DNA of 6,394 bases. Source: an uncultured Lachnospiraceae bacterium. Lineage in GTDB: Bacteria > Bacillota > Clostridia > Lachnospirales > Lachnospiraceae. The notes under the pieces were generated by a model. It was not told where the DNA came from. It saw nothing but the letters and a program-made list of their open reading frames with translations, and ran no database searches. This document shows, one piece after another, positions 1-6,320 of the stretch (position 1 is the first letter of the stretch; each line of letters opens with the position of its first letter). The position numbers and the translations under genes were made by a program. The stretch spans positions 1 through 6,394 of the forward strand of contig CALYVE010000106.1 in assembly GCA_945492935.1 (NCBI GenBank), given 5' to 3'.

Positions 1-1250
1 TTCAGGGAATATGGGCTCACAAATTGCGTTCCTTCCTGACGATGCTCGGTATTATTATCGGTATTGCGTCAATTATTGCGATTGTATCAACTATCAAAGG
101 AACAAGCGAACAGATTAAGGAAAACCTCGTTGGTTCCGGTAATAATCTTGTCGAGGTAAAGCTTTCCGCAGGTGAGTGGGTATATACTTCCGGCGACGGA
201 AATGCACAGGATGTTCCCGTACTTACGGATGATATGATGGCAGATGTGCTTGCCATTGACGAAGTGGCAGCTGCCAGCAAATATCGTATCGGAAATATGT
301 GGGAAGGTATTAATTACCAGAATGTGAGTCTTGATAATAGTTCGATATACGGCGTAGATGAGAACTATTTTGGAGTGCTTGGATACGGACTTGTAAAAGG
401 AAGACTTTTTGTTGAGTCAGATCAGAAACAGTTCAAGAAGGTTGTTATTATTGATTCTGTAGCGGCTGACGCATTGTTTAAGGACGAAAGTCCGGTTGGA
501 CATACACTTGAAATCAAAGGGGATGCGTATACGATCGTTGGTGTTGTGGAGCAATTAAATCCATATCATCCAACAGCAGAAACGATGTCAGAATGGTATA
601 CCTATTATGGCTCTGCAAATGGAGCAAAGGTGTTTGTTCCGAATGCGGACTGGCCAATGATTTTTTCGTTCGATGAGCCTTATCATGTTGTTGTTAAAGC
701 GACAAGTACGGAGAATATGACGAAGGCCGGTAAGAAAACAGAAGATGCTTTAAATGCATATTTACCGGCAAAGAGTGAGCAGGAAGAATCAGAAGGTCAG
801 GATTATCGTTACAAAAGTGCAGATTTGTTAGAAACGGCCAAGGCTTTGCAGAAGGTTAGCGAGTCAACAAGCAAGCAGCTGATTTGGATTGCGGGCATTT
901 CTCTTCTTGTTGGTGGTATTGGTGTTATGAACATCATGCTTGTGTCTGTTACGGAGCGTACAAGAGAAATCGGACTGAAAAAAGCGCTCGGTGCAAGAAA
1001 AAAGGTTATTTTGGGACAGTTTTTAACAGAGGCAGCAGTCCTTACAAGCTTAGGTGGTATTATTGGTGTCGGAGGCGGTATCGGACTTGCGTACCTTGTC
1101 TCAAAGATTACCGAAGCACCAACTGCAATTAGTGGCGGAGCCATTGCGGTTTCTGTACTGTTCTCTATGATAATCGGTGTTGTATTTGGATTTATTCCGT
1201 CTGTAAAGGCTGCAAACCTAAATCCAATTGATGCGCTTCGATATGAATAG
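1..1250 (+). CDS. MacB/YknZ-type ABC transporter permease, 5' end outside the window
   Basis: Membrane subunit of a type VII (MacB-like) ABC transporter, which in this family couples cytoplasmic ATP hydrolysis to movement of an extracytoplasmic domain to expel peptides, antibiotics or other compounds; the substrate cannot be told from sequence. The reading frame is open from base 3 (QGIWAHK then LRSFLTMLGIIIG), the classic family N-terminus, so the true start lies roughly 15 codons upstream (estimate from relatives). Order: first membrane helix about bases 39-105; a large extracytoplasmic MacB core domain about 110-865; then an FtsX-type domain with three helices at about 877-951, 1019-1110 and 1136-1212. 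The segment GGIGVMNIMLVSVTERTREI followed by GLKKALGA and the ending ANLNPIDALRYE are diagnostic. The ATPase partner is not in the window and is expected just upstream. The stop codon is TAG. The family call is secure. Confidence 0.93.
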   Translation, partial: QGIWAHKLRSFLTMLGIIIGIASIIAIVSTIKGTSEQIKENLVGSGNNLVEVKLSAGEWVYTSGDGNAQDVPVLTDDMMADVLAIDEVAAASKYRIGNMWEGINYQNVSLDNSSIYGVDENYFGVLGYGLVKGRLFVESDQKQFKKVVIIDSVAADALFKDESPVGHTLEIKGDAYTIVGVVEQLNPYHPTAETMSEWYTYYGSANGAKVFVPNADWPMIFSFDEPYHVVVKATSTENMTKAGKKTEDALNAYLPAKSEQEESEGQDYRYKSADLLETAKALQKVSESTSKQLIWIAGISLLVGGIGVMNIMLVSVTERTREIGLKKALGARKKVILGQFLTEAAVLTSLGGIIGVGGGIGLAYLVSKITEAPTAISGGAIAVSVLFSMIIGVVFGFIPSVKAANLNPIDALRYE

Positions 1251-1257
1251 TTTTACT

Positions 1258-1264
1258 AAAGGAG
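1258..1264 (+). promoter_or_regulatory. Ribosome binding site of the small membrane protein gene
   Basis: AAAGGAG sits seven bases before the ATG at 1272, in the 21-base gap after the permease stop. It is a near-consensus Shine-Dalgarno and supports this small open frame as a real gene translated from the permease transcript. Confidence 0.8.
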
Positions 1265-1271
1265 CCAAACA

Positions 1272-1580
1272 ATGAAGAATCAGGATCAATACTTGAAGTC
1301 ATTATCAAAATCAAAATTTAACCGCGTGATTTCCTGGCTGTGTATTGTAATTGTAGTTGGACTTATTGTTGCAACATTTGTGACAGGTATCATGGGAAGC
1401 AAATATTTTATGGGCTTTTTGGTCCTCATGATTTTGGTGCCGATTATTTTTTACATCGTTTTGTGGATTGGTCGGCTGCTGTTTAACTATGGCAATAGTC
1501 CGATTGAATTTGTTGAACAGAAATCCGGCGAAGATACTGATGCAGTCGAAGACAACGAAGCTTCATCGAATCAGCAGTAA
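1272..1580 (+). CDS. Small two-helix membrane protein, family not recognised
   Basis: A 102-residue protein I cannot assign to a named family. It has a basic N-terminus (four Lys and one Arg in the first 18 residues), a membrane helix at about residues 19-41, a short Gly-Ser-Lys turn, a second helix at about 45-71, then a soluble acidic tail rich in Asp, Glu, Asn and Gln (about 78-102). The inside-positive rule suggests the N-terminus is cytoplasmic; with two helices the tail would be cytoplasmic too (inference). The ATG at 1272 is preceded by AAAGGAG at ideal spacing. It starts 21 bases after the permease stop with no terminator or promoter between, so it is probably co-transcribed and could be an accessory or small partner of that transporter. 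No function should be assigned from sequence alone. It is very likely a real gene given the ribosome site and the coherent hydrophobic pattern. Confidence 0.85.
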   Translation: MKNQDQYLKSLSKSKFNRVISWLCIVIVVGLIVATFVTGIMGSKYFMGFLVLMILVPIIFYIVLWIGRLLFNYGNSPIEFVEQKSGEDTDAVEDNEASSNQQ

Positions 1581-1596
1581 GCCATGGTCATTTTGC

Positions 1597-1626
1597 TTGC
1601 ATAATTTGAGTTTGCATAGTTTGACT
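1597..1626 (+). repeat. Two tandem 15-base near-repeats next to a promoter
   Basis: TTGCATAATTTGAGT at 1597-1611 is followed directly by TTGCATAGTTTGACT at 1612-1626, matching at 13 of 15 positions. The array abuts the -35 box of the SEC-C promoter (which starts at base 1626), where an activator or repressor could bind two adjacent sites. It is AT-rich and only two units long, so chance duplication is possible. Confidence 0.55.
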
Positions 1627-1654
1627 TGAAATGTCGAATGGTTTTTGCTATACT
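1626..1654 (+). promoter_or_regulatory. Sigma-A promoter for the SEC-C/helicase unit, extended -10
   Basis: The -35 box TTGAAA is at 1626-1631 and the -10 box TATACT at 1649-1654, with a 17-base spacer. TGC lies directly before the -10, giving the extended -10 form (TGnTATACT). Transcription would begin near 1661 and leave an untranslated leader of about 62 bases before the ATG at 1723. This promoter separates the SEC-C unit from the upstream transporter operon, although I see no terminator between 1580 and here, so read-through is possible. Confidence 0.75.
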
Positions 1655-1710
1655 GTGGTTTGTGCTTATGATGCGCATGAGAAGATTGTAGCTTTGGGCT
1701 GCGAATGATA

Positions 1711-1714
1711 GGAG
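1711..1714 (+). promoter_or_regulatory. Ribosome binding site fixing the SEC-C start
   Basis: GGAG lies eight bases before the ATG at 1723. An in-frame ATG at 1705 has no such site upstream and would place this GGAG inside the coding sequence, so 1723 is the preferred start. Confidence 0.8.
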
Positions 1715-1722
1715 AATATACA

Positions 1723-2226
1723 ATGAGTTTATTACAAGAGTGGCGTGATTACGCATATGGTTTAGATGAAAGAACAATGGAAGGAAAGAAGTTCTGGTTA
1801 GATTACTTCCAGCAGGAGAAGGGTGTTTATGAGCAGCTTCTCACAAATCCTAAGGAAGAAGTTAAGGGCACGGTAAAAGAGCTTGCAGAGAAGTTTGGGC
1901 TTTCAATTTCTTACATGGTTGGATTTTTGGATGGTATTGAAGAGAGCTTGCTTTCTGCGAATGGTATCGAAGAGATTACTGAGGATTCAGAAGTATCGCT
2001 TGCCTTTGATCCGGAGAAGCTTTACATGAATATGGTCGGTTGTAACGCTGAGTGGTTATATACTTTACCACAGTGGGATGCTATTTTTACAGAAGAGAAG
2101 AGAAAAGAACTTTATAAGACAGAGAAGTCTTCTCGTACAGTAGTAAAGCCTCATAAGATTGGACGTAACGATCCATGTCCTTGTGGCTCAGGCAAGAAGT
2201 ACAAGAAGTGCTGTGGAGCTAACTAA
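1723..2226 (+). CDS. SEC-C zinc-finger protein, co-operonic with a helicase
   Basis: A 167-residue soluble protein ending in a SEC-C metal-binding motif (residues about 147-165: RNDPCPCGSGKKYKKCCG). Cys152, Cys154, Cys163 and Cys164 are the expected zinc ligands; the last ligand is Cys where SecA often has His, a known variant. In SecA and YecA this motif binds zinc and contacts SecB or the ribosome. Whether it does so here is unknown. The first 140 residues are mostly helical and charged, contain FGLSISYMVGFLDGIEESL at about 61-79, and match no domain I can name. The start is set by GGAG at 1711-1714. The gene has its own promoter and is first of a two-gene unit: its TAA is followed after one base by the helicase ATG. 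That spacing argues for coupled synthesis with the helicase and so for a shared task (inference). The SEC-C call is firm; the role is not known. Confidence 0.9.
   Translation: MSLLQEWRDYAYGLDERTMEGKKFWLDYFQQEKGVYEQLLTNPKEEVKGTVKELAEKFGLSISYMVGFLDGIEESLLSANGIEEITEDSEVSLAFDPEKLYMNMVGCNAEWLYTLPQWDAIFTEEKRKELYKTEKSSRTVVKPHKIGRNDPCPCGSGKKYKKCCGAN
2215..2218 (+). promoter_or_regulatory. Helicase ribosome binding site inside the last SEC-C codons
   Basis: GGAG at 2215-2218 covers the Gly165 codon and the first base of the Ala166 codon of the SEC-C gene, nine bases before the helicase ATG at 2228. Ribosomes finishing the SEC-C protein would cover this site, which is the usual layout for translational coupling. 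Confidence 0.75.
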
Positions 2227-2227
2227 T

Positions 2228-4090
2228 ATGCATAAGACCGTTCCATTTAAGAATGGCAACCGTTTTGATGACAAGCAGCTACAGGCGATTACACATGTAG
2301 ATGGCTGTATGCTTACTGTTGCGGGTCCCGGTTCGGGCAAAACAACTGTCATCACAGAACGAATAAAGTATTTAATTACATCTGCGGGAGTGAATCCCGC
2401 AGATATTCTTGTTATAACCTTTACGCGGGCAGCGGCAGGAGAGATGGAAACCAGATTCAAAAATCTTACAAAACCGCACGCGTATCCAGTTCGATTCGGA
2501 ACATTTCATTCCATATTCTTTTGGATTATTAAAACAGCATATAAACTCGATAATTCCTGTATTATGACAGAAGAAGAAAAACGAAAGCTCGTTTATGAAG
2601 CCCTAAGTCAGATGTCGGTAAAATTTGAAAACAAGGAAGATAGTGTCACAAGTGCGCTTGCACAGATGAGTATTGTAAAATGTGACATGATTGACATTCA
2701 GCACTATTACAGTCATGATATGCCAGAGGAAGTATTTCGCACGTTATATCGGAATGTCACATATATGCAAAAGAAAATGCATAAGCTTGATTTTGATGAT
2801 ATGATGGTTGTCTGTTATGAGCTCCTTACAAAACGTCCGGATGTACTTGCACAATGTCGCAGAATCTTTCGATACATCATGGTGGATGAGTTCCAGGATA
2901 GTAACAGACTTCAGTATGAAATATTAAAGCTGCTTGCAAAGCCTGCCTGCAATCTGTTTGTTGTCGGTGACGACGATCAGTCCGTTTATGGCTTTCGTGG
3001 TGCCAGACCGGGTATCATGCAACAGTTTTGCAAAGATTTTCCGAGTGTGAAGCAGGTTACGCTTGATATGAATTACCGTTGCGTAAAGGAAATCGTAGCG
3101 GCTTCCCAGGCAGTCATTTTGAACAATGGAGGACGTTTTCAAAAAAATCTAAGAGCCTTCAAAAAAGAATCCGGTATCTTTCGGATTGTACCGTGCAAAG
3201 ATGTTGAAACAGAATATCGCATGCTTGTTGAACAGATTCGCTCTCACGCGGCACAAGGTATTCCATATGAAAATCAGGCGATTTTGTTTCGTACAAATAT
3301 GCAATCCCGGAGACTTGTATATAAGTTGAACAGCTATGGCCTGCCTTATGTATTAAACGATAAGATGCCAAATATATTCGAGCATTTTGCAGTCAAAAAC
3401 GTGCTTGATTATATGCATATAGCATCCGGTGACCTTGATCGTGCGAGAATGCTTCGAATTATGAATAAGCCAAGTCGTTATATAAGCCGTGATGTCTTAG
3501 CTGAAAATCCCGTTCAGCTTGATCGCATCCGGGCACGCATCAAAGATGGAAGCTTTGCTGAGGAGGCATTCGAAAAATTTGTTGCGGACTTAAAGGTAAT
3601 TCGAAAACTGAAGCCATTTGCGGCATTAAATTTTATCCGTCGCTTCGTAGGGTATGATGATTACTTAAAGGAGTATGCTGAATATCGACAAATGGATGTC
3701 GATGCGTGCTATGAGATTTTAGATGAATTTGGCAGTATGATTTCGGAAATGAACAGCTTTGGAGAAGTATTCCTGTTTGTTGAGGAGTATGAGGAGGTGC
3801 TTGCAAAGAGTATTTCGCAAAGCAGGGAAGGTAAGGGGATTTCGTTACTTACGATGCATGGAGCAAAGGGACTTGAGTTTGATTGCGTTTATATCATAGA
3901 TGCGGTTGAAGGAATTACACCTTACAGGCGTTCGAGAACGGATGAGGAAATGGAAGAGGAACGAAGGATGTTCTATGTTGCAATGACCAGAGCAAAAGAA
4001 GAGTTATATATTTATGTTCCGAGTCAGATTGCAGGAAAAGTTAAGACAAAAAGCAGATTTATCTGTGAGATAGAAAAAAGGTTGCCGTGA
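2228..4090 (+). CDS. UvrD/PcrA-like superfamily 1A DNA helicase, short form
   Basis: ATP-driven 3'-to-5' DNA helicase or translocase of the UvrD/Rep/PcrA family, cytoplasmic. It has 620 residues; all core motifs are present in order: Q motif near Gln17, Walker A AGPGSGKT (32-39), motif Ia VITFTRAAAGEM (62-73), Ib GTFHSIF (91-97), motif II VDEFQD (219-224), motif III VGDDDQSVYGFRGA (246-259), motif IV LDMNYRC (279-285), IVa LFRTNMQSR (353-361), motif V LLTMHGAKGLEF (540-551) and motif VI FYVAMTRAKEELY (582-594). It ends soon after motif VI, so it lacks the C-terminal extension with Tudor-like fold that takes PcrA to about 720-750 residues. Motif V has Gly after the His where Ser or Ala is usual. 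The ATG at 2228 is chosen because GGAG precedes it; an upstream TTG frame at 2159 overlaps the SEC-C codons. It is probably not the housekeeping PcrA but a paralogue (inference from length). Confidence 0.93.
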   Translation: MHKTVPFKNGNRFDDKQLQAITHVDGCMLTVAGPGSGKTTVITERIKYLITSAGVNPADILVITFTRAAAGEMETRFKNLTKPHAYPVRFGTFHSIFFWIIKTAYKLDNSCIMTEEEKRKLVYEALSQMSVKFENKEDSVTSALAQMSIVKCDMIDIQHYYSHDMPEEVFRTLYRNVTYMQKKMHKLDFDDMMVVCYELLTKRPDVLAQCRRIFRYIMVDEFQDSNRLQYEILKLLAKPACNLFVVGDDDQSVYGFRGARPGIMQQFCKDFPSVKQVTLDMNYRCVKEIVAASQAVILNNGGRFQKNLRAFKKESGIFRIVPCKDVETEYRMLVEQIRSHAAQGIPYENQAILFRTNMQSRRLVYKLNSYGLPYVLNDKMPNIFEHFAVKNVLDYMHIASGDLDRARMLRIMNKPSRYISRDVLAENPVQLDRIRARIKDGSFAEEAFEKFVADLKVIRKLKPFAALNFIRRFVGYDDYLKEYAEYRQMDVDACYEILDEFGSMISEMNSFGEVFLFVEEYEEVLAKSISQSREGKGISLLTMHGAKGLEFDCVYIIDAVEGITPYRRSRTDEEMEEERRMFYVAMTRAKEELYIYVPSQIAGKVKTKSRFICEIEKRLP

Positions 4091-4111
4091 TTCGTTCACA
4101 GCAACCTTTTT
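4075..4111. terminator. Bidirectional intrinsic terminator between convergent genes
   Basis: AAAAAGGTTGC (4075-4085) pairs perfectly with GCAACCTTTTT (4101-4111). After one C/A mismatch, GTGA (4087-4090) pairs with TCAC (4096-4099) around the five-base loop TTCGT. The A and T runs on either side give a U-tract on both strands, so it should end both the helicase transcript and the minus-strand DUF1292 transcript. The helicase TGA stop (4088-4090) lies within the stem. Confidence 0.92.
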
Positions 4112-4117
4112 GTATGT

Positions 4118-4432
4118 TTATTCTACATCGCCGCCAAGTTCGTTGAATTCTTCTTCGTCCAACAACTGATCAAATGCGTCAGCGGCAATTTCGTATTCTT
4201 CCTCAGACTCAATTTGTCCAAGCTTGATATTATCGCCTTCAAGCTCCTCATAGCGGTACAGGAATACTTCGCCTTCCTCGTAATCCTCGATTACCCGGTT
4301 TGGAAGAAGCGCGATATATTCGTAGTCGCCGGCAGGATAAATTGCGATTACATCACATTCTAATTCTGTTCCATCATCTAACGTCATTGATACTTTGGCG
4401 TCTTCATATTCATTAAATTCTAATTCATCCAT
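4118..4432 (-). CDS. DUF1292 family acidic protein (YrzB-like)
   Basis: A 104-residue strongly acidic cytoplasmic protein of the DUF1292 family, widespread in Firmicutes and of unknown function. The family pattern is clear: MTLDDGTELECDVIAIY (16-32), YEYIALLPNRV (37-47), EGEVFLYRYEE (53-63), and the C-terminal EEEYEIAADAFDQLLDEEEF motif. The N-terminus adds a short acidic stretch (MDELEFNEYED). Length is typical for the family. The ATG at 4432-4430 has a modest GGGG site (4444-4441) eight bases upstream. It is a single-gene transcript: its own promoter lies at 4521-4549 on the minus strand, and the shared hairpin at 4075-4111 ends it. It runs against the helicase gene and away from the exporter. 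The family call is secure; the biochemical role is not known. Confidence 0.92.
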   Translation of the reverse strand: MDELEFNEYEDAKVSMTLDDGTELECDVIAIYPAGDYEYIALLPNRVIEDYEEGEVFLYRYEELEGDNIKLGQIESEEEYEIAADAFDQLLDEEEFNELGGDVE

Positions 4433-4492
4433 CGTTGATTCCCCATTCTTTCTAACATATTCAAAAAAACAAAAAGAAATGTATGTATTTGC

Positions 4493-4520
4493 TTGAAAAA
4501 ATATGTTTATTGTTTATAAT
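4493..4520 (+). promoter_or_regulatory. Sigma-A promoter for the ABC exporter operon
   Basis: The -35 box TTGAAA is at 4493-4498 and the perfect -10 box TATAAT at 4515-4520, with a 16-base spacer. Start is expected near 4527, giving a leader of about 60 bases. The -10 box directly abuts the -10 box of the opposing minus-strand promoter. Confidence 0.8.
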
Positions 4521-4549
4521 ATCATAAGGGAAATTGTGCGAACGGTCAA
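4521..4549 (-). promoter_or_regulatory. Sigma-A promoter for the DUF1292 gene
   Basis: On the minus strand the -35 box TTGACC covers 4549-4544 and the -10 box TATGAT covers 4526-4521, with an ideal 17-base spacer. Start is expected near 4514, leaving a U-rich leader of about 80 bases before the ATG at 4432. RNA polymerase cannot occupy this and the plus-strand promoter together, since their -10 regions touch. Confidence 0.78.
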
Positions 4550-4555
4550 TACCGT
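4542..4555. promoter_or_regulatory. Short inverted repeat over the minus-strand -35 box, possible operator
   Basis: ACGGT (4542-4546) and ACCGT (4551-4555) are exact inverted copies separated by four bases. The element covers the -35 box of the DUF1292 promoter and lies in the leader of the exporter transcript, so a protein bound here could affect both genes. Five-base arms occur often by chance, so this is a weak call. Confidence 0.3.
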
Positions 4556-4586
4556 ATAGGAAATAAAAGAGAAAAGAGTCGTAATT

Positions 4587-6320
4587 ATGAAACAATTAAT
4601 GTGTTATTTCAAGAATTATAAGATAAAAGCAATATTAGCACCTTTGTTCAAGATGCTGGAAGCAGGCTTTGAGCTGTTAGTTCCGCTTGTAATGGCAGCC
4701 ATTATTGACAATGGTATAAAAAATAACGATAAGCCATACATTTTCAAAATGGCACTGCTTATGATGGCACTTGGCTTAATCGGTCTTCTTTGCTCCGTGA
4801 CAGCACAGTATTTTTCGGCAAAAACGGCGATGGGTTTTGGAAAAGAGCTTCGCTATGATTTGTTCCGTCATATAGAGAGTCTTTCCTACACAGAGATTGA
4901 CAAGCTAGGAAGTTCTACATTGATTACGCGTATGACAAGTGATGTCAATCAGATTCAGACGGGTGTCAATATGTTCCTTCGACTGTTTATGCGTTCGCCG
5001 TTTATTGTATTTGGTGCGACGATTATGGCATTTACGGTAGATGTGCATACAGCCAAGGTGTTTTTGATTACTTTACCAATCCTTTTTGTCATAGTATTTG
5101 GTATTATGTTTCTTTCGATTCCGTTGTACAAGCGTGTTCAGGAACGTTTGGATCATGTACTTCTCAAGACAAGAGAAAATCTTTCCGGTGTACGTGTAAT
5201 CCGTGCATTTAACCAGGAAAATCAGGAAAAGAGCGAATTCAAAGCTTCCACAGAGCTTCTTACAAAAGGTCAGATTGTGGTAGGTAAGGTTTCATCCTTT
5301 CTGAATCCGCTTACTTATGCAGTCATTAATTTATCGCTTGCTGCGATCATTTGGAGAGCAGCAGGACAGGTTGATAACGGAATCCTTTTACAAGGTAGTG
5401 TGTATGCACTTGTCAACTATATGTCGCAGATTCTGATAGAGCTTATCAAGCTTGCAAACTTAATTATTACTGAGACAAAGGCCGTTGCCTGCGCAAAGCG
5501 TGTTGCTACGGTTTTAGCAACAAAAAGCACAATTGTCTATGAAACAGAGTATGTCCATGCAAATGACGAGGCACCGAAGGTGCAGTTTGTTCATGCTGGA
5601 CTCACATATGCGAATGCAAAGGAGTCGTCCATTGAGGACGTGAATCTATCTGTGGCACGTGGTGAGACGATTGGAATTATCGGAGGTACAGGCTCCGGCA
5701 AATCAACTTTTGTCAATATGATTCCGCGATTTTATGACTGTACGGAAGGTCAAATATTGATTGACGGAGTCGATATAAAAAAGTATCCAAAACAGCAGCT
5801 GATTGACAAAATCGGAGTTGTTCCCCAGAAGGCTGTTTTGTTTTCCGGAACAATAGCAGATAATATTCGTTGGGGTAAGAAAGACGCAACAAATGAGGAA
5901 ATCAATCTTGCACTTGAAATAGCACAGGCAAAAGAATTCGTTGACAGCAAAGAGGGTGGCATACTGTACGAGCTGAATCAGGGTGCCAAAAACTTATCAG
6001 GCGGTCAGAAGCAAAGACTTACCATTGCACGTGCACTTGTAAAAAAACCGGAAATTCTTATTTTGGATGACAGCTCTTCGGCGCTTGATTATGCAACAGA
6101 TGCAGCTTTGCGTAAGGCGATTGCGGAAAAGACCGACCATACAACCGTATTTATTGTGTCGCAACGTACGGCATCTATTATGAATGCGGATCAGATTGTG
6201 GTATTAGATGATGGTAAAGTTGTTGGCATCGGGAAACATGATGACCTCTTGAAAAACTGTGAAGTGTACAAAGAAATCTATTCTTCGCAAAACAAAGAGG
6301 AGGTGGTTGCACATGCCTAA
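4587..6320 (+). CDS. ABC exporter half-transporter with degenerate ATPase site (heterodimer subunit)
   Basis: A 577-residue fused membrane-plus-ATPase subunit of a type IV (B-subfamily) ABC exporter in the cell membrane. The first 300 residues hold six helices (about 13-38, 52-80, 128-150, 153-178, 238-258, 266-292). The nucleotide-binding domain has A-loop Tyr341, Walker A GGTGSGKST (366-374), Q-loop Gln414, signature LSGGQKQR (470-477) and Walker B ILILDD (490-495) with D-loop SALD (498-501). The residue after Walker B, normally catalytic Glu, is Asp495, and the switch His is Gln526 (IVSQR). The same pair of changes marks the inactive-site subunit of heterodimeric exporters such as TM287/288. 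The partner gene follows with an 8-base overlap, which fits a heterodimer. The substrate may be drugs, lipids or peptides and cannot be told. The ribosome site before 4587 is weak (AAAGAG), but no better start exists. Confidence 0.93.
   Translation: MKQLMCYFKNYKIKAILAPLFKMLEAGFELLVPLVMAAIIDNGIKNNDKPYIFKMALLMMALGLIGLLCSVTAQYFSAKTAMGFGKELRYDLFRHIESLSYTEIDKLGSSTLITRMTSDVNQIQTGVNMFLRLFMRSPFIVFGATIMAFTVDVHTAKVFLITLPILFVIVFGIMFLSIPLYKRVQERLDHVLLKTRENLSGVRVIRAFNQENQEKSEFKASTELLTKGQIVVGKVSSFLNPLTYAVINLSLAAIIWRAAGQVDNGILLQGSVYALVNYMSQILIELIKLANLIITETKAVACAKRVATVLATKSTIVYETEYVHANDEAPKVQFVHAGLTYANAKESSIEDVNLSVARGETIGIIGGTGSGKSTFVNMIPRFYDCTEGQILIDGVDIKKYPKQQLIDKIGVVPQKAVLFSGTIADNIRWGKKDATNEEINLALEIAQAKEFVDSKEGGILYELNQGAKNLSGGQKQRLTIARALVKKPEILILDDSSSALDYATDAALRKAIAEKTDHTTVFIVSQRTASIMNADQIVVLDDGKVVGIGKHDDLLKNCEVYKEIYSSQNKEEVVAHA
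6298..6304 (+). promoter_or_regulatory. Strong ribosome binding site of the second exporter gene
   Basis: A consensus AGGAGGT lies within the last codons of the first exporter gene, eight bases before the ATG at 6313. It is much stronger than the site of the first subunit and fixes the start of the second. Confidence 0.85.

Noticed and set aside
809..1144. Minus-strand open frame of 111 residues under the permease
   Set aside because: It lies wholly opposite a well-conserved gene, has no family-like features and no ribosome site I can see; it is a shadow of the permease.
24..1250. TTG at base 24 as the start of the permease
   Set aside because: The frame stays open to the window edge and the residues before it (QGIWAHK) match the usual family N-terminus, so the gene simply begins outside the window.
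1558..1565. GAAGCTTC palindrome near the end of the small membrane protein gene as a terminator
   Set aside because: It leaves no loop and has no T-tract after it; I see no convincing terminator between 1580 and the next promoter.
1621..1654. TTGACT at 1621-1626 as the -35 box for TATACT at 1649-1654
   Set aside because: The spacer would be 22 bases. TTGAAA at 1626-1631 gives the standard 17.
1671..1678. Palindrome ATGCGCAT in the SEC-C leader
   Set aside because: An isolated eight-base palindrome with no extension or partner is not enough to call an operator.
1705..1725. ATG at 1705 as the SEC-C start
   Set aside because: The GGAG ribosome site at 1711-1714 falls between 1705 and the ATG at 1723, which it serves at ideal spacing.
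1571..1777. Minus-strand open frame of 68 residues across the SEC-C promoter region
   Set aside because: It overlaps the promoter and the start of the SEC-C gene and shows no recognisable domain.
2159..2227. Upstream TTG start for the helicase, overlapping the SEC-C coding end
   Set aside because: The extra 23 residues are an out-of-frame reading of the SEC-C zinc motif, and the ATG at 2228 has its own GGAG site.
4454..4507. Inverted repeat AACATATT (4454-4461) and AATATGTT (4500-4507) in the divergent control region
   Set aside because: The arms are eight bases of very AT-rich DNA separated by 38 bases; a chance match is likely, and the stem would be weak.
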